Shown: one piece after another, positions 11,115 through 24,100 of the stretch
How positions within the stretch are numbered: position 1 is the first letter of the stretch
Layout: every line of letters begins with the position of its first letter
From: Anthoceros angustus
Lineage: Eukaryota > Streptophyta > Anthocerotopsida > Anthocerotales > Anthocerotaceae
NCBI GenBank assembly: GCA_010909165.1
Contig: MU008184.1
Span: forward strand, 372,001 to 436,000
Reading direction: 5' to 3'
Length of the DNA stretch: 64,000 bases
Position numbers and translations under genes: made by a program
The notes under the pieces: generated by a model
Told to the model about the DNA's origin: nothing
Databases searched by the model: none
What the model saw: the letters and a program-made list of their open reading frames with translations, nothing else

Positions 11115-12584
11115 CATAGCCGCGGCGCTCAGTCAGGGCAGGCAGGGGTTACAGTTGCAGGTGCACCCCTGATTGTGCAGGCTCGGCCTCCACCTCCGCG
11201 ATGAGGACAAGGAGCGCCGGCCTACCAGTTGCAGTTGCGTTGCTGCCGCCACCGCCCATTCCTATCGCACTGGGAGCGAGCTCGGCGGGGGAAAACCCAG
11301 CGTGAAAGCAATGCAGGATGCGGGGGTGCAAACGAGTGGTAGGCCGACACTTTCCGCACCTCACCTAACGTGAACAGAGGTTAACTCTAGCCAGATAGTT
11401 TGGATAGGGTCGCATTTTACCCCGACCTCGCGCAGAGGTGGCGATCAATCTATTCTCTCAATGCCGAATAGCAATACGTACTGGTGGTTGGGTTTATAAT
11501 AAATCACTGGCACCTCAAGCTTCCAACATGGGTTATATTGTTCACACACACACTTCCTCTCCAAAGTTGTCATGCTCGCGATCCAATTAATGTGCTTGTT
11601 CCACGGAGTGGCCGCCAGCGCCTGAGTAGGTTCAGATCCTTCGTGCTACATGTATCCCGCCTCAACCATCGTACACTCCCGACCGTCCTGCATGACAGAG
11701 TCCGTGGGCACAAACACAAGCAACAATCATTTGCTTTGCGTCCTCAGCCCCGCCAACAACAGGATCCAAGGAACCTTTTGCAGCCACAACCGACCGTCCT
11801 GCCTCCTGGTTCCCCTTGTCACCAGCTCCAGGCCTCCTTCCAGGCCTCTTTTGCTTCCAGTCGGGGCTCTATAGTCTATACATGCGGATGAAGGGCAGTA
11901 GTGTGAGTGGTTGCTGCTAAGGAATGTTGGGGCATCTTCTTCTTGGCTAGGAGCACACACGGGACGGATTCACTGACACGCATCTGGGATGTGCAAGGCA
12001 GGTTGGTTGCTCCATGATGGTTGCTCCCCAGTGGTGCCCTCCATGACAACTTTGTCAAGGAGCAGTGTGCAATAGCAGTATCCAGGGCTCAGGCTGTCGC
12101 TCCAAGTGGGGCGACAGCAGATGCCAGGAGTAAAATGGGTCACACCCAGAGGACCCCATCCATGCTTGCGGGCTTCCGGCAATTGCACGCGGTCGCACAG
12201 TCTGATGAACTTCGCAAGGGTGTCTTTCAGGAAGCCAAGCCCCCAGCAGCGAGGGTTTTTTTTGTCACCCTCGCTGCCTTCGCTGAATCTCGGATCATCA
12301 CGGGGCTTTATTCCAGGATCTGCCGTTTTGTTTGGCCCGCATGAAAAATAAAAGGTATCCTATCCGTGCCCCCAAGGAAAGGAATCCGTGTCCTGGGATC
12401 CTGCAATGTGGCACCCGTTCCGTGCCAAGTCTCCACAGCAAGTGAGCAGCCCGTTTCTCCCAACCTCGTCGCCAAGCACTCATCGTCTTGTGAAGCAACA
12501 CGGTTGGGGCCTCGGGGGAGCTGTGACAGGAATGGTGTGGTAGCAAATCGCGCTTGGCAGGCGTCCACCGGCCTGGGCCCCAAC
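11115..12584. other. Region upstream of Z-ISO, no gene seen
   Basis: Short overlapping frames on both strands show no family motif. An in-frame open stretch reaches back from the Z-ISO ATG to 12366 but starts at GTG, so it is taken as 5' leader. Promoter elements for Z-ISO should lie here but none is clear enough to mark. Confidence 0.45.
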
Positions 12585-14031
12585 ATGGCAACTGTCCCCG
12601 CCTCGATCTGCGCAGCAGCTGCAGCTGCTGCCTGCACCAGGGCGCCGTCTACCAGTGTTGCTCCCCCGAGGCTCCACAGCTGGGGCGGAGGCAGGGTGCT
12701 GCACTGGAGGAGCAACAGGAGGTCACTGGAGTTGCTGCATTCACCTCGCCATCTTTTGTCGCGGGGAATTCCAGGACTGCCACACCTTGCTGCTCCCCGG
12801 ATTCTGAGAGCCCAACTGAAGTCGGACTTGGACGAGTCCTCGCCACTTCCCTCAACAGCACCAGCACCTGGGGAGAGTGACCCCGCGCTGCAGGGCCTGG
12901 TTGGGGAGGATGCCGCCGTGTTCGAGCTCAGCGAGCAGAAGACATCTTCTTGGGTGTCCTTCACCATCGTACTGGTTGTGGTTCTGGGAGCCTTGTATGT
13001 GTTGTGGATGGATCCTTCCACGGGGTATGGGACCAGCTTCATTGATGCCCTGACATCGTTGTCGGACGACCCTGAGGTGAGCAGGCTTGCACGCCAAGGC
13101 CACCACACATGTCTCTCTATCGTTTCCAAGCTCCAGCTCATGTGAAGTTTGCTCTGCACTCATCCAGGTGGTGATGCTGGCCATTCTCTTCGTCTTCGCT
13201 CTGGCCCATAGCGGACTTGCTAGTCTGCGTGATGTTGGAGAGAAAGTGATCGGTGAACGTGCATACAGGGTGCTCTTCGGTGTGGTCTCGTTGCCCCTTG
13301 CAGTCTCTGCTGTGGTACGATGAAACTTATGCTTTCAGGATTCAGCTCAAGTTTGGTCCTCACCTCCTTGCGCTGACCAGGGACCGCTTGACATTGATGC
13401 CAGGTTTACTTCATCAACCACAGGTACGAGGGTGCGCAGCTGTGGCAAGTGCGGACGGTCCCTGGTGTCCATGAACTTGTCTGGCTGCTTTCCTTTGTCT
13501 CCTTCTTTTTCCTTTATCCTTCCACCTTCAACCTCCTCGAGGTCGCCGCTGTGGATAAGCCCAAAATGCACATGTGGGAGACCGGTATCATGCGGATCAC
13601 AAGACATCCACAGGTGAGTTTTTCTCCTGCTGCTTTCTTTCCCAATTTGCCGACATGTTCTCCAAACTTGACCAATGCTTAGATGTTGTACTCAGATGGT
13701 GGGGCAGTTCATATGGTGCTTTGCGCACACTCTCTGGATAGGCACGTCCTTCACCTTGGTCACCTCCCTTGGGCTTTGTGCGCATCATCTTCTGGGAGTC
13801 TGGAATGGTGACAGAAGGTTAGCTAAACGCTATGGGAAGGCTTTTGAGGAGGTGAAGCGCCGCACTAGCATTGTGCCCTTTGCTGCCATCTTCGATGGCA
13901 GACAAAAGCTACCACAGGATTACTACAAGGAATATTTGAGAGTTCCTTATTTTGTCATCGCTGCCCTGACTGTCGGTGCCTACTTCTCGCATCCTCTGTT
14001 CCGGGCCGGAAGCGCGTACCTTGGATGGTAG
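12585..14031 (+). CDS. Z-ISO: 15-cis-zeta-carotene isomerase, chloroplastic (Z-ISO, NnrU family)
   Basis: Heme-dependent plastid membrane enzyme that isomerises the 15-cis bond of zeta-carotene between the phytoene desaturase and zeta-carotene desaturase steps of carotenoid synthesis. Four exons: 12585-13076, 13168-13314, 13404-13613 and 13696-14031, all GT-AG, giving 394 residues (Arabidopsis has about 370). The first ~110 residues are Ala/Ser/Arg-rich with few acids, fitting a transit peptide. A first membrane helix (SFTIVLVVVLGALYVLW) follows FELSEQKTSSWV. Conserved family blocks are HSGLASLRDVGEK, YFINHRYEG, FLYPSTFNLLEVAAVDKPK, MHMWETGIMRITRHPQ and GDRRLAKRYG; the His residues in HSGLASL and RHPQ are the known heme ligand candidates. 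The ATG at 12585 (MATVPAS) is chosen because the upstream open stretch begins at GTG. It converges with RbcX, with stop codons 280 bp apart. Confidence 0.95.
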
Positions 14032-14310
14032 GATGAACCACTGCCAAGCAGTTTTGCCCATACAAAGCTCGTTCCTGGACTTGAGAATTGATTTGACATT
14101 TTTATATCATTCATTTCGTGGAGATTAGATAAATATACAAGACGCACTGCACCAGGTGCTTGTGCTGGAAGCTTTGTGGTAAGCTTGACCACCTTAAAGC
14201 AGGACCTGACAACGACACCCATTCCCGTGGGAGGGTGTCATACTGAAACCCTGTGCAGACATCTTCCGATAGTCGAACCAATGACGAAGAGAAAATAAAA
14301 TTACGGTTCC

Positions 14311-15589
14311 TTACTGGCCCCTCAAAGGTGGCCTGTCGAAGTCATCCCCGTCTGATGTCAATTTCACTGTCTGGATGAGACGTTCCCTCAGAATCTCTAG
14401 GTTCTGCTCTGAGATGGCCTTGTGCATCTGCGCATGGTTGTACTTCTGCAGACAAATGAAAATGAAGCCGGTAAGTGCTCTAAGCTCTGACATACCAGCT
14501 GGGAGTGATAAAACCTGCGAAGCACTCTGCCTAACCAAACAAGAGGTCGGATGAATAACGTAAGTTTGCAAGCACGGCATTGGGCAAGAGGAACCAATGG
14601 GTCACACTTACCTTCACCCATGCGTTGAAAAGATGTAGTCTGGTTACCATGACCCTCTCACCAAGCTCTTGCCTTTCCTGCACGCAACAAGAAGACAAAC
14701 ATTTAAAGAAGAAAGAATCGTCATCCAGAGACAATCCAGAGTCTGTCTGAGTACCCAAAAGAAGAGAAAATCAGGCCCGATCGATCAACGTTACCTTCAC
14801 TAACAGGCGCACAAAGTATTTGCTATCTTGAGGTCTATTACTCACAACAAAGCTGCAGAAGGGACGTTGACAATACAAAGAATTGAGCAACATGACTGCT
14901 TGATCTCAGTCGGGGCCCTATTAGACAGCAAAAAGGACAAGAAGACACAGATAGACGATTACTCTCACTCCACGTACTTATACAACCAGGCATACTGCTG
15001 AGGGTTCATCTCTGACAACTGTGCCAGAACAGTCTTCACCGCCTTGAACGTGAAATAATCAAGAAGGTGCTGCAAACACAAAAGCAACATGCAAGCGCCT
15101 GAGCAGATGAGGGCAACCAAATTTAACCATAGCTCCAAGTCTTTCTGCGGCAGCAGACTTAGATGAATACGATGCGGATTTCTGTCCTCCGTAACCAAGG
15201 AAAATGCAACGAGATTGCCAGAAGGAAACAAATCTAACCTTGTCAACATCTGCAAAACTTTCCTCATAATTCCCACCAAGCTCACATACAACAAGAGGTC
15301 TCTGTGATCCGTCTTGACCACATGAAGGCACGAGGCACTGTAACGATCTAGCAGTGCGTCGGCAATCCTGCCAAGAATCTGTAAACGAGCTCCTAAGCTC
15401 GCAACCGTGAACTCCACTCTGTTTCCTGGAACCTTGCTTCATCTGCTTTCCCACATCCCTAGCCGGAGTGGATAGTGCTGACCGCGAGCTGCCAGAATGA
15501 TTCAATCCCTCTGAGCCAGCAGCCAGACAAACGCAGGGTGGAACTAGTAGCACAGCTGGACCTCCTACAGCAATGCCTCCCCCTGCCAT
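14311..15589 (-). CDS. RBCX: RbcX, Rubisco assembly chaperone, chloroplastic
   Basis: RbcX is a homodimeric helical chaperone that binds the C-terminal motif of the Rubisco large subunit and helps assemble RbcL8 cores in the stroma. Five exons: 15589-15239, 15069-14978, 14852-14795, 14677-14612 and 14445-14311; introns are GT-AG and phases join without stops, giving 233 residues. After a Ser/Arg-rich N-terminal region of ~100 residues that fits a transit peptide come the family blocks VVCELGGNYEESFADV, YFTFKAVKTVLAQLSEMNP, WLYNFVVSNRP, ERQELGERVMVTRLHLF, KKYNHAQMHKAISEQNLE and LRERLIQTV. The early ELGGxYEExFxDV block is typical of the eukaryotic plastid form. The ATG at 15589 (MAGGGIAVGG) is the first true ATG; the frame extends 7 codons upstream from a TTG. 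No defect is seen. Confidence 0.93.
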
Positions 15590-16640
15590 TGCTCGCAAAA
15601 GGTCCTCCAAACTCAGCTCCTGCTATGTGACCTAAGCCTCAACCACAGTGACAGCAACGCTACCGCTCCGATTTGTCACCAAATATATGAAACTGATAGT
15701 ACCGCGGCTCCCCCCTCGCCGAACGCTTTGCTCATAGAAAAGCACACGTGGAGATGTTGAAGAGAAAACAGAGCACCTTCATCCAGGTGCGAGCTCCTAT
15801 GCCAGGGATCGATTCCCCCATGTCCTCACAGCCATTCTCAGCCAGTCCTGTCCAAAGGCGTCTTATCATGACTCCCTCGGACGAAATGCCGATCCGCGAA
15901 TGCAGTTGATTGGAAAAGAACGGGGAAGCCAGCCGAAAAGCAGCAGGGGAGGGCAGAACATACCGACAGCAGCAGCAGCTTCAATGAGGTGCGCGCTCAG
16001 GGAGACGCTCCCCGGCCGCTGTGTGTCAGAAGCTCATGAGGCTGGCCAGATTCCTGACATGCCGCCGGCATCGCAGGTCACGTCCGCAACATCCTCCCAG
16101 AATGAGCTCCCTCCGTGCGTCTGCGAGCAGGAAGCGTGAGGATTTCGGCAGCATGTCACAGCCGGGCCACGACAGCTAGAGGCCCGGAGTCCCACCAGAG
16201 TTGCCAACAGGACAGCGGGGCCAAGTGCAGGAAAGCAACAGTAGCTGACCAGTTTGGGAGCGGAGGCGGGAGGTGCAGCGGAGGCGGCGTATGGCGAGGC
16301 CAAGGCAAATTCGCGTCGTGCGGTAGACAGGCCAGGTGGATCCTGCCTCAAGCGTAAGGCGGGCGTGAGGCGGGGCTGCAGCAGGCGTCGCACATTCTCC
16401 TGCTCCACTGAAAGCTGAATCTCTCATCTTGGACCGCCCCGGCGGGTCCTGGTCCCATGCGCCCACCCCATGCCCTGGCCCCGCCACTGGCGGCCCTTCC
16501 TTCCCTTGTACATATTCACTTGGTGCACGCCCCCAAGTTGACCGGTTCGGCAAAATGGAAATATCGGTTGTAACCAATCCCACAAACTCTTTAACTTCAT
16601 TTCAATTAAGATTAATTTCTTTCAATTTTATAAATTAAAA
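15590..16640. other. GC-rich 5' flank of RbcX, no gene seen
   Basis: Frames of 70-135 codons on both strands overlap each other and carry no family motif. The stretch probably contains the RbcX promoter. It ends abruptly where base composition switches to AT-rich near 16600. Confidence 0.45.
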
Positions 16641-16910
16641 TACCAAATAGCAAAGGCTAGCAGTTTTCCCGGTTGTGCACAAGAGGCCTCGCCCCTCGCC
16701 ACAGCCACCGTGTCTTTTGAAAGGTGATTGACATGTGGTGTGCGAGTTGTTTAATAGAATAATTTATTTTTTAATAATAAATGAAAGTTTAAGCTGTAGA
16801 ATATTATAAGCAATATGTGAACACAATAGAGAAGGTTCCGGAAAAGTAATTGAAAACCACAAAAGTCATGAAAGTGTAAAGAGTGTGCGACAGTTATTAC
16901 AAAGCACCAC

Positions 16911-17196
16911 TTATGGACATTCACATTGGCGGTTAAGAACATTACCTAGTCATTAAGAGGCAGTTGCGATGACGTCATAGAAATTGTTATGGACATTCAT
17001 ATTGGCGGTTAAGAACATAACCTAGTCATTAAGAGGCAGTTGCGATGACGTCATAGAAATTGTTATTGTGCTTAGAAAGGCATTCTTTAAAAGTTCTTGC
17101 GAGTTGCATGCAAAGCAATTTTGTGCTTATGGACGTTCATATTGGTGGTTAAGAGCATAATCTAGTTGTTAAGAGACAATTGCAATGACGTCATTG
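16911..17196. repeat. 76-bp direct repeats carrying TGACGTCA palindromes
   Basis: Units beginning TTATGGACATTCA start at 16911 and 16987, and a diverged third starts at 17127. Each ends in a perfect TGACGTCA palindrome (16970-16977, 17046-17053, 17186-17193), the core bound by bZIP factors. The flank at 17049-17126 is repeated again at about 17810-17888 with a GACGTCA remnant. The arrangement resembles U3 enhancer repeats of an LTR element, but no LTR ends are certain. Confidence 0.7.
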
Positions 17197-18529
17197 TCAT
17201 GCCTTATGATACTAATCTCTGCACTTGGGTTAAGTGTTTGATTAGCATTAATTAATCTAATTACTTATCTTTAAGCAAGTAATTAGTGTTAATTAATCTA
17301 AGATGCTTATGTTAATTAAGCATTGATTAGTGTTAATTAATCTAATGTGCTCATGTTAATTAAGCATTGATTAGTGTTAATTAAACATGGTTAGCAATAG
17401 CTAAGTGGATAAGCTCAAGTAATATGCTTTGGCATATTCCTTGCATATTATAGTGTATTCTTAGGATATTTCTAGCATATGCTGATGCCAATAGGATATC
17501 TTAGGATTATGCTGATGCCAGGGTTTAGTATATATAGACCCTTCCATTGAGGACAAGCTCAGATCATAGCTTGTCCTCTAGATATGCAATGCAAGAGCGT
17601 TGTGAGGAGGCCAAAGCTATGACTCCGAGAGCGATGTGTGAGGAATTAACGTGTTGTTCTCGTGGGGAGAGTGTGTTTGTGCCATGACGTGCGAGCTACT
17701 CCCTCCTATTGTTATTGGTTTGCACCTATATATCTGCATATTATATTTGTTTGCTTGGTTGTTGGTCGAGGAAATGGTTATATGAATTCAAGTGTTTATC
17801 TCGTGCGACGTCATAAAAATTGTTGTTGTGCCTAGAAAGGCATTCTTTAAAAATTCTTGCGAGTTACATGTAAAGCAATGTTGTGTGCAAGCTTTCATAA
17901 ATGTAATTCCAATTGAATAAAAGATGATAAGCATAAACTTATCAATTGAATCATTGCTCTTTGTTCTTTTTGTGCATTGATTGCGCTTAGTTATAGTCTA
18001 AAATCAGTTTATAAAATTAACTTAGAACGAGTTTGTTAGCAGTTTGTTTACTTTCAAAAGAATTTTTATTGAAATGGTAGATGCAAATTGGAAACAACAT
18101 ATGTGGTATGGAGTACCTTAAAGGATGAAGAAAATCATGAAGTTATGCATATGATCAAATTTGGAGGGAGCACTTGTACGTTATACAGAGAGATTCAAAT
18201 ATTAAGCAGTAAAGATAAAGTAAGAATTTTTTTAAACCCTTCAAAAGATAATCGATATGTGGAATCGTCGGTGGTGACGCATGATGGTGATCACGATTTT
18301 TATTGCTCAATGTAAAATTTAGGAAATTTAGAAAAATTAATTAGTGAAGATCAAAATAGAAAATTAGAAATCATAGGCGTAGATGAAGCATAATTTTTCA
18401 TGACATGGTAGAATTTCATAAGAATGCAACTAATGATGAAAATATGGTGATATTAGTAGGTTTTGATAGTTAGCATGAGAGAAAACCATTTGATAAATTT
18501 CATGGACAGATTCCATTGGAGAATTTAAC
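17197..18529. other. AT-rich stretch, LTR-like promoter sequence, no credible gene
   Basis: TTAATTAATCTAA-type short repeats (17245-17400) are followed by a TATATATAG box at about 17530. A 75-codon ATG frame at 18088-18315 has no recognisable domain and no supporting splice context. I do not call it a gene. Confidence 0.4.
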
Positions 18530-18832
18530 TGCCTAGTGTAAGTTTTGTGGAAAATCGGTACCTTTCACACTTAAGAAAGTAAAAAAATTACTACAAATAG
18601 TTGTATGAGGAAGTGATATGTATGTTTATCTGCCCGGTGTAAATTTTGTGGAAAATCAGCACCTTTCATACTTAGGAAAGTAAAATTATTAACACAAATA
18701 GTTGTATGAGGAAGTGATATGTATGTTTATCTGCCCGGTGTAAATTTTGTGGAAAATCGGCACCTTTCATACTTAAAAAAGTAAAAACATTAACACAAAT
18801 AGTTGTATGAGGAAGTGATATGTATGCGTCAC
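18530..18832. repeat. Tandem repeat, three 101-bp units
   Basis: Units begin with TGCC(C/T)(G/A)GTGTAA at 18530, 18631 and 18732 and include TTTTGTGGAAAATCGG and GTATGAGGAAGTGATATG. They are about 95% similar by eye. No coding sense is visible. Confidence 0.85.
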
Positions 18833-19060
18833 TGTGTAGAAATAATCATAACGTTGTATGATAATTAATCCTATAGTTGGAATATATGGAAACAAAAAAT
18901 TGCGTCACTCAAGATTAGAAACGTATGGTTGTATGAGGAAGTGATATGTATGCGTCACTGTGTAGAAATCATCATAACGTTGTATGATAATTAATCCCAT
19001 AGTTGGAATATATGCAAACAAAAAATTGCGTCACTCAAGATTAGAAACGTTTTATAACCT
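18802..19060. repeat. Tandem repeat, two 126-bp units
   Basis: Units begin GTTGTATGAGGAAGTGATATG at 18802 and 18928 and run through ATGCGTCACTGTGTAGAAAT and AAAAATTGCGTCACTCAAG. The start overlaps the end of the 101-bp array, so the two arrays share a border segment. Confidence 0.85.
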
Positions 19061-19582
19061 AGGATACAGTCAACTAATTGTACAACTTCTCTACAATTTG
19101 CTGATGGCGGGGCAAGGTGAACGTTGTGGACATGAGAGCGCTTAGAAGTGAGGGCATCTTCCAACCAAGTTTATTAAAGCAGTTTTATAATACCTTGATT
19201 ATAAAACTTCTCGCAATTTAGAGTCTAGAATCATCTCGAAGTTGTAGCATAAAGCGCTCACAGATTCATCAACCGCTCTGTATAAACTATACATGTGCTT
19301 TTGGATACAAATGTTTGCGAACTGAAGAGTCCCTTCGCAATGAGAATCTGTATTTAAAAGCAACCAAACACACAATTAATGCAATCAAGGGTTTGCTCAA
19401 AGTTTGGTATTTGGCCTTGGAAATGACCCGAGTGTTTGCCATCTTAAGCTCGCGTTTGGCTACATCAGCTTGCTTCTTCTTGCACTTGTTTTCCCAATGC
19501 CCTAAAGTCAGACACCAATCACAAGTACCAGGTCACTTATAAATCTAGATGAGTTGGAAGAGGAAGCTATTGAAGAATTGGC

Positions 19583-19738
19583 TTTGTTTGAGCCGTGAGG
19601 ATTGTTTGAGCCGTGAGAATTGTTTGAGCCGTGAGAATTGTTTGAGCCGTGAGAATTGATTGTTTGAGCCGTGAGAATTGTTTGAGCCGTGAGAATTGTT
19701 TGAGCCGTGAAAATTGTTTGAGCCGTGAGAATTGTTTC
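19583..19738. repeat. 18-bp minisatellite, eight copies
   Basis: The unit GAATTGTTTGAGCCGTGA recurs eight times, one spacing being four bases longer. The open frame through it (repeating ENCLSR) is a translation of the repeat and not a gene. Confidence 0.9.
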
Positions 19739-19739
19739 T

Positions 19740-20940
19740 CTCAGGATTATTTGAAGTGCATCGCTACAAATGCTGTGACCAGTCTGCTCTTGTGTTATAC
19801 ATTTTTATATTTATTAAAATATATATTTAGATAAGTGGAGAATTCGGGTATGTTCCTAATCTAGCTAGTTTAAAAAGTTAGCTACCTCTTAAGAGCATGT
19901 GTAGTTTAAGCTTTTGTTTGAATTACCATGTAACGACCCTGGTATGAAGCCTAATCATATAAGCTAGGGACATAAAAAATTGCATCTAAAAAATGCTCAT
20001 AAATCTGATGGCTAAACTTCAAATGGGCAAGAAGATTTGTTGTTTGAGAACAGACAATGGGGGTGAATTCATAAACTCCAACTATTTTTGTGATTGGTTT
20101 CACTAAGCCCTATACCATTCAACGACAGATGATGGTATCTGCAAAATTGTTGTTTCAAAAGAAAAAGATAAGAGATAACCGCATTCACACCTCTACTATC
20201 CCACTAGGTACCGTGGTACCGTAGCGCAATTTAAATATATCTCTTGCACTTGGTATTTTGTCGTCTCATGGGTGTATGGATGTGCCAGACTTTCTTATGA
20301 GAGTTCTTTTGCGCGAGACTACTTAACAAATGTTAATCGTAAATCTCAAGCACGCCACATTACATGCTCTAACAGCAGTAAGTGCCTTAAGATCCTGAGC
20401 TCCTTCCGACGTATCATCAACGAACAAAATTAGCACAATGTGTGCAAGACTTGTCTACATAGACTTCATAATATCTGTTTCCTTCATCGTTGAATTTTGA
20501 AGGTAAAAAAAGTCTCTTTTAAGCTGTTGTCTTCATAGACAAGTCTACTCCACATATTCATGAGACCTGCTTCATAGAGACGGTCTCATGAAGGGTGTCA
20601 TTAAGCAAAGTTGTCTTCATGTCCGTCTGTTGAATAATGACTCGATGTTGAACTACATAAGCTATAATTATATTATGATGGAGCTAATGCGTTGTCTAGA
20701 CAACAAGGTTGAAGAGTCAATTCATAGTCAAAGCCATGGACTTGGCTGAAGCCTTGTGCACGAAGCCTGCTCTTGAGTAGTGGGCAATGGAACTATCTTA
20801 GAATTAATCATAGCCTGTTGAGTGGATAAGTAGCAAGGAGAAATGAGCTCTGCCGACTTGATGCAGTGTAATAGGTTCTTTGCAGAGCTTCCTTGAGACA
20901 AAGCAAGGACGGATAACTTGACTGTGCACGTACATTACAT
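19740..20940. other. AT-rich stretch, no gene seen
   Basis: Stops are frequent in all frames. A short stretch near 20040 (TTGAGAACAGACAATGGGGGTGA) resembles a degraded copia integrase core (LRTDNGGEF), suggesting an old retroelement remnant, but the context is too short to delimit. Confidence 0.35.
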
Positions 20941-20944
20941 TGGA

Positions 20945-21180
20945 TTAGAGCTCAAAAGCATACAATGCAAGAGATGACGATGAGGAGCTGCCGAGCTCGC
21001 TCACCCTAGAGATGGTGATAGCAAATTTGCTCGGGAGCGTAGCGGATTTGGTGGAATTTGAACTAATAAAATTATGTACTAATAAAATTACATGAATTAG
21101 TTTAATTAAGCGATATTGGATTGGCGCCCGAAAATAAATCAGGATAAAAATGCATATCAAAATGCATTTTGATCAACTAA
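20945..21180 (-). repeat. Dispersed repeat, inverted relative to the copies at 24.3-24.9 kb
   Basis: Reverse complement of this stretch (AGCTCGGCAGCTCCTCATC, CTTGCATTGTATGCTTTTGA, CCAATATCGC, TTAATT) matches units at 24380-24860. It is a member of the same family in opposite orientation. Confidence 0.7.
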
Positions 21181-24100
21181 AATGGATTAGTTGTCGCTCC
21201 CTTATCTTCTTAATTTCATTAGCCAAGAAACTAGTTAAATGCAAAATATGATAAAATCATAGGCTTTGATACCATTACCACACAATATACATTGTTTGAT
21301 GTTTGATGTGAAGAAAAGGTGGGCTATTGGATGATACTTGATGTCACCCTAGGGTTGGGCACACTAGACAACTTCAAGCGAGAAGATTATTTTGTGAGAC
21401 CACGAAAGTTAATCTTAAATATGAATCACATTATGGAAAGAAAGAGACTTCATGATACAAAGTATTACGAAGTTATTACAGTAAATGGAAAGGAGAAATT
21501 CAAGTGTTTACGTGAAGGATGCAATAGTTAAACTTATGTAAATAGGTGTATATTTTCTAAACATCTGCCAAAAAGACAATCTTCAAGGTTTGCTTCCCCG
21601 GCAAAGAGGACGGCCTAAAACAATGATAAGTAATAATCATTAGGTTTTAAAGTACTTGCATCTTATACCTATGCCATATCGAATGGGAGTTGCAACTCTC
21701 ATGTTCTCAAGTAATTGACCTAGATCAGAACTCTCTAACGCAGTAAATATTGTTGCTCAGTTTACAAAGAACTGTAGAAGATATCATTGACTTGCTCTAA
21801 GAATGATTATGCAATACCGCATAACAAGTAAGCAAATTAAGGCATAGCATACTGAAGATATAGAAGCCTTCCAAAGACCTCTTGTAGGAGTAAAACTTCA
21901 ATTTTGCGGCTCCATGATACTTGAAATCGTTGAAGAAATTGATAAGTTTATCAATAGAGTTAGAAAACGTTATGTCCGAGGAAGCAGACCCTTAATGTCA
22001 CATCTAATTATAATGAGAAAGATTTTGAGAAAAAAATATATCACGAAAGGATAATGAGATTTTAAAATAGTTATGTATAAAATGCCGCAGCGTTTTTTAC
22101 TCATGTTTTATTCAAGGTTCACTCCATGGTGAATGAAACCAGCAAATAAACAATGAAAAATTGGGTGCGATTTGAATCTTCGCATCCAAAGTTTTTGATG
22201 ATCATAATTTTTTCGTGAGAAGAAAAAACATTCAGATTATGACCATAATGCACCCTTCCACAATGACAACAAGTTTTCTGCTTTGCTGAAAAAAGCGAGC
22301 AAGCTGTAATAGGATGTTCAAAGAAGGTTTTTGTGACCAAATTACATCGTGCCAAACGAACTTTCTTACACATGTTTTGGTCCTCACATTTGTTCATACA
22401 AACCAACATGTAAACTTTACACGTATGTTGATTCATCATATCCGCTAAAACTAGGTTCATTTATTTTTTCCTAAAGAAGCCAATCGATGACTAAGTTTCA
22501 ATTAATCATCCGCCTAAAAAAGAGTTCTCATCTTGAGACAATCTAATATTTTTGTCTCTTTGCATTTTTTCAATATATTTTATTTCTCCTTGTGTGAAAT
22601 CGATTTGCTTTGCTCATGCTGGTCCAAGCTCAAAGCTATTAACCACATACAAGAGTCTAAATCTTTTAAGCTTGCTTTAAGCCTATGAATTCCCATGTAG
22701 CGTAGTTAAGGTACATTTGTCAACTTTTCGACATAAAAGATGCTTTGTTGAGTAAAAGCAAGATTAGAGATTGTTGGATTTTATAGTATTGCAATACAAC
22801 ATCGATAGCTATATTCTTAATTTGGTAATTTATGCTAAGAGATCATAATTCCTTTTTTCTCTACATTTATTTCCTTCTTGTCTTCATTTGTTTGAGAGCA
22901 TAATATTGATAAGAGCTTAACACCAACAGGCTAGCACTCGTTTGTGGCGGTTGCACATGTATTCTTCAAATTGAAGCGCTTAAGCATCCCATCAATACAC
23001 CTACCCCGATGGAGGTATATAACTCATATGGACCTATCCTTATGTATATGTATGCCAAGGATATATTGGACTTGACATGGGTCCTATCATGCTTTAGCAA
23101 ATCTTGTTTTAAGATGTTTTATCTAATTATATTGGGGTGATCAGTCCTTAATTATAGTATCATATTCTTTATAATTTATAAGGCACTATTAGATTATGCC
23201 ATCTTTGTGGTCTTGTGCCACCTTTGTAGTCTTTGATTATTCCACCTTTATTGACTTTGCCACATTTCATGGAGTTTGGTTTTGCTAACCTTGTGGTCTT
23301 TTTCATGCCACCTCTATAAACTTTTACCACATTTCGTGTACTTGTGGTTGCCACCTCAATGGTCTTTTGCTTTGGCGTCCTAATATCTACTCTCCATTGG
23401 TTGAACATCTTCTTCCCTCAACCATGGCCATGGCGAACGCGTATTGTAATGTATAAGTATAGTTGTACACCCAAGTCCATCAATTATTTTTTTGGCTGTG
23501 AAATCCTCTATAAGGAATTTGTAGTTGGAATTGTCCAAAAAAGCAATTCCAAGCTTAAATTTGCTCCTCTCCTTTCCTCTCTCTTTCTGCCCTTTATAGA
23601 TGGAACCAAACAGAACCATAATGATTTTGTCTTCTGCTCTTTGGTATACGCATTCCTTCCCACACTCTTCACTTCATAATTCTTCTAGTTTCAACTTGCT
23701 CATACCTATCTTGGCACAGAGTCCCAACATGCTTCTGAGACAATCAATCACATCATCTTGCTATACTTAGCCTCACCTTTACCTTTCATCTTTTTATTTC
23801 TCATCATGCTTCCCTTTTGGAAAATTTTCAAGTCCAAATCCATCACTTCAAACGACTTCGGGTACAATCTCTATCCAGACATCATTATTCTGCCATGATC
23901 TGTCTTTCTGCTCTTCACTCTGTTGTTCCCTCTCTTCTCCACAGCTTCTGCCTCCATGATTCCATCCAGCTTTATTTTGGAAACAAATTATAATAGTAAT
24001 AAATAGTGAATATAATAAATAAATAGATAAATAGAGAAATATATCTAGGAGATAAATATAGGAAAGAGATAAACATGACTGAACTGTTAAAATTGTAGTT

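Noticed and set aside
12366-12584. Upstream extension of Z-ISO
   Set aside because: Begins at GTG and shows no conserved sequence; the ATG at 12585 starts a plausible transit peptide.
15900-16638. Several 70-135 codon frames upstream of RbcX
   Set aside because: Mutually overlapping on both strands, low-complexity, no family match.
19649-19834. Frame encoding repeated ENCLSR
   Set aside because: It is the translation of an 18-bp minisatellite with stops outside it.
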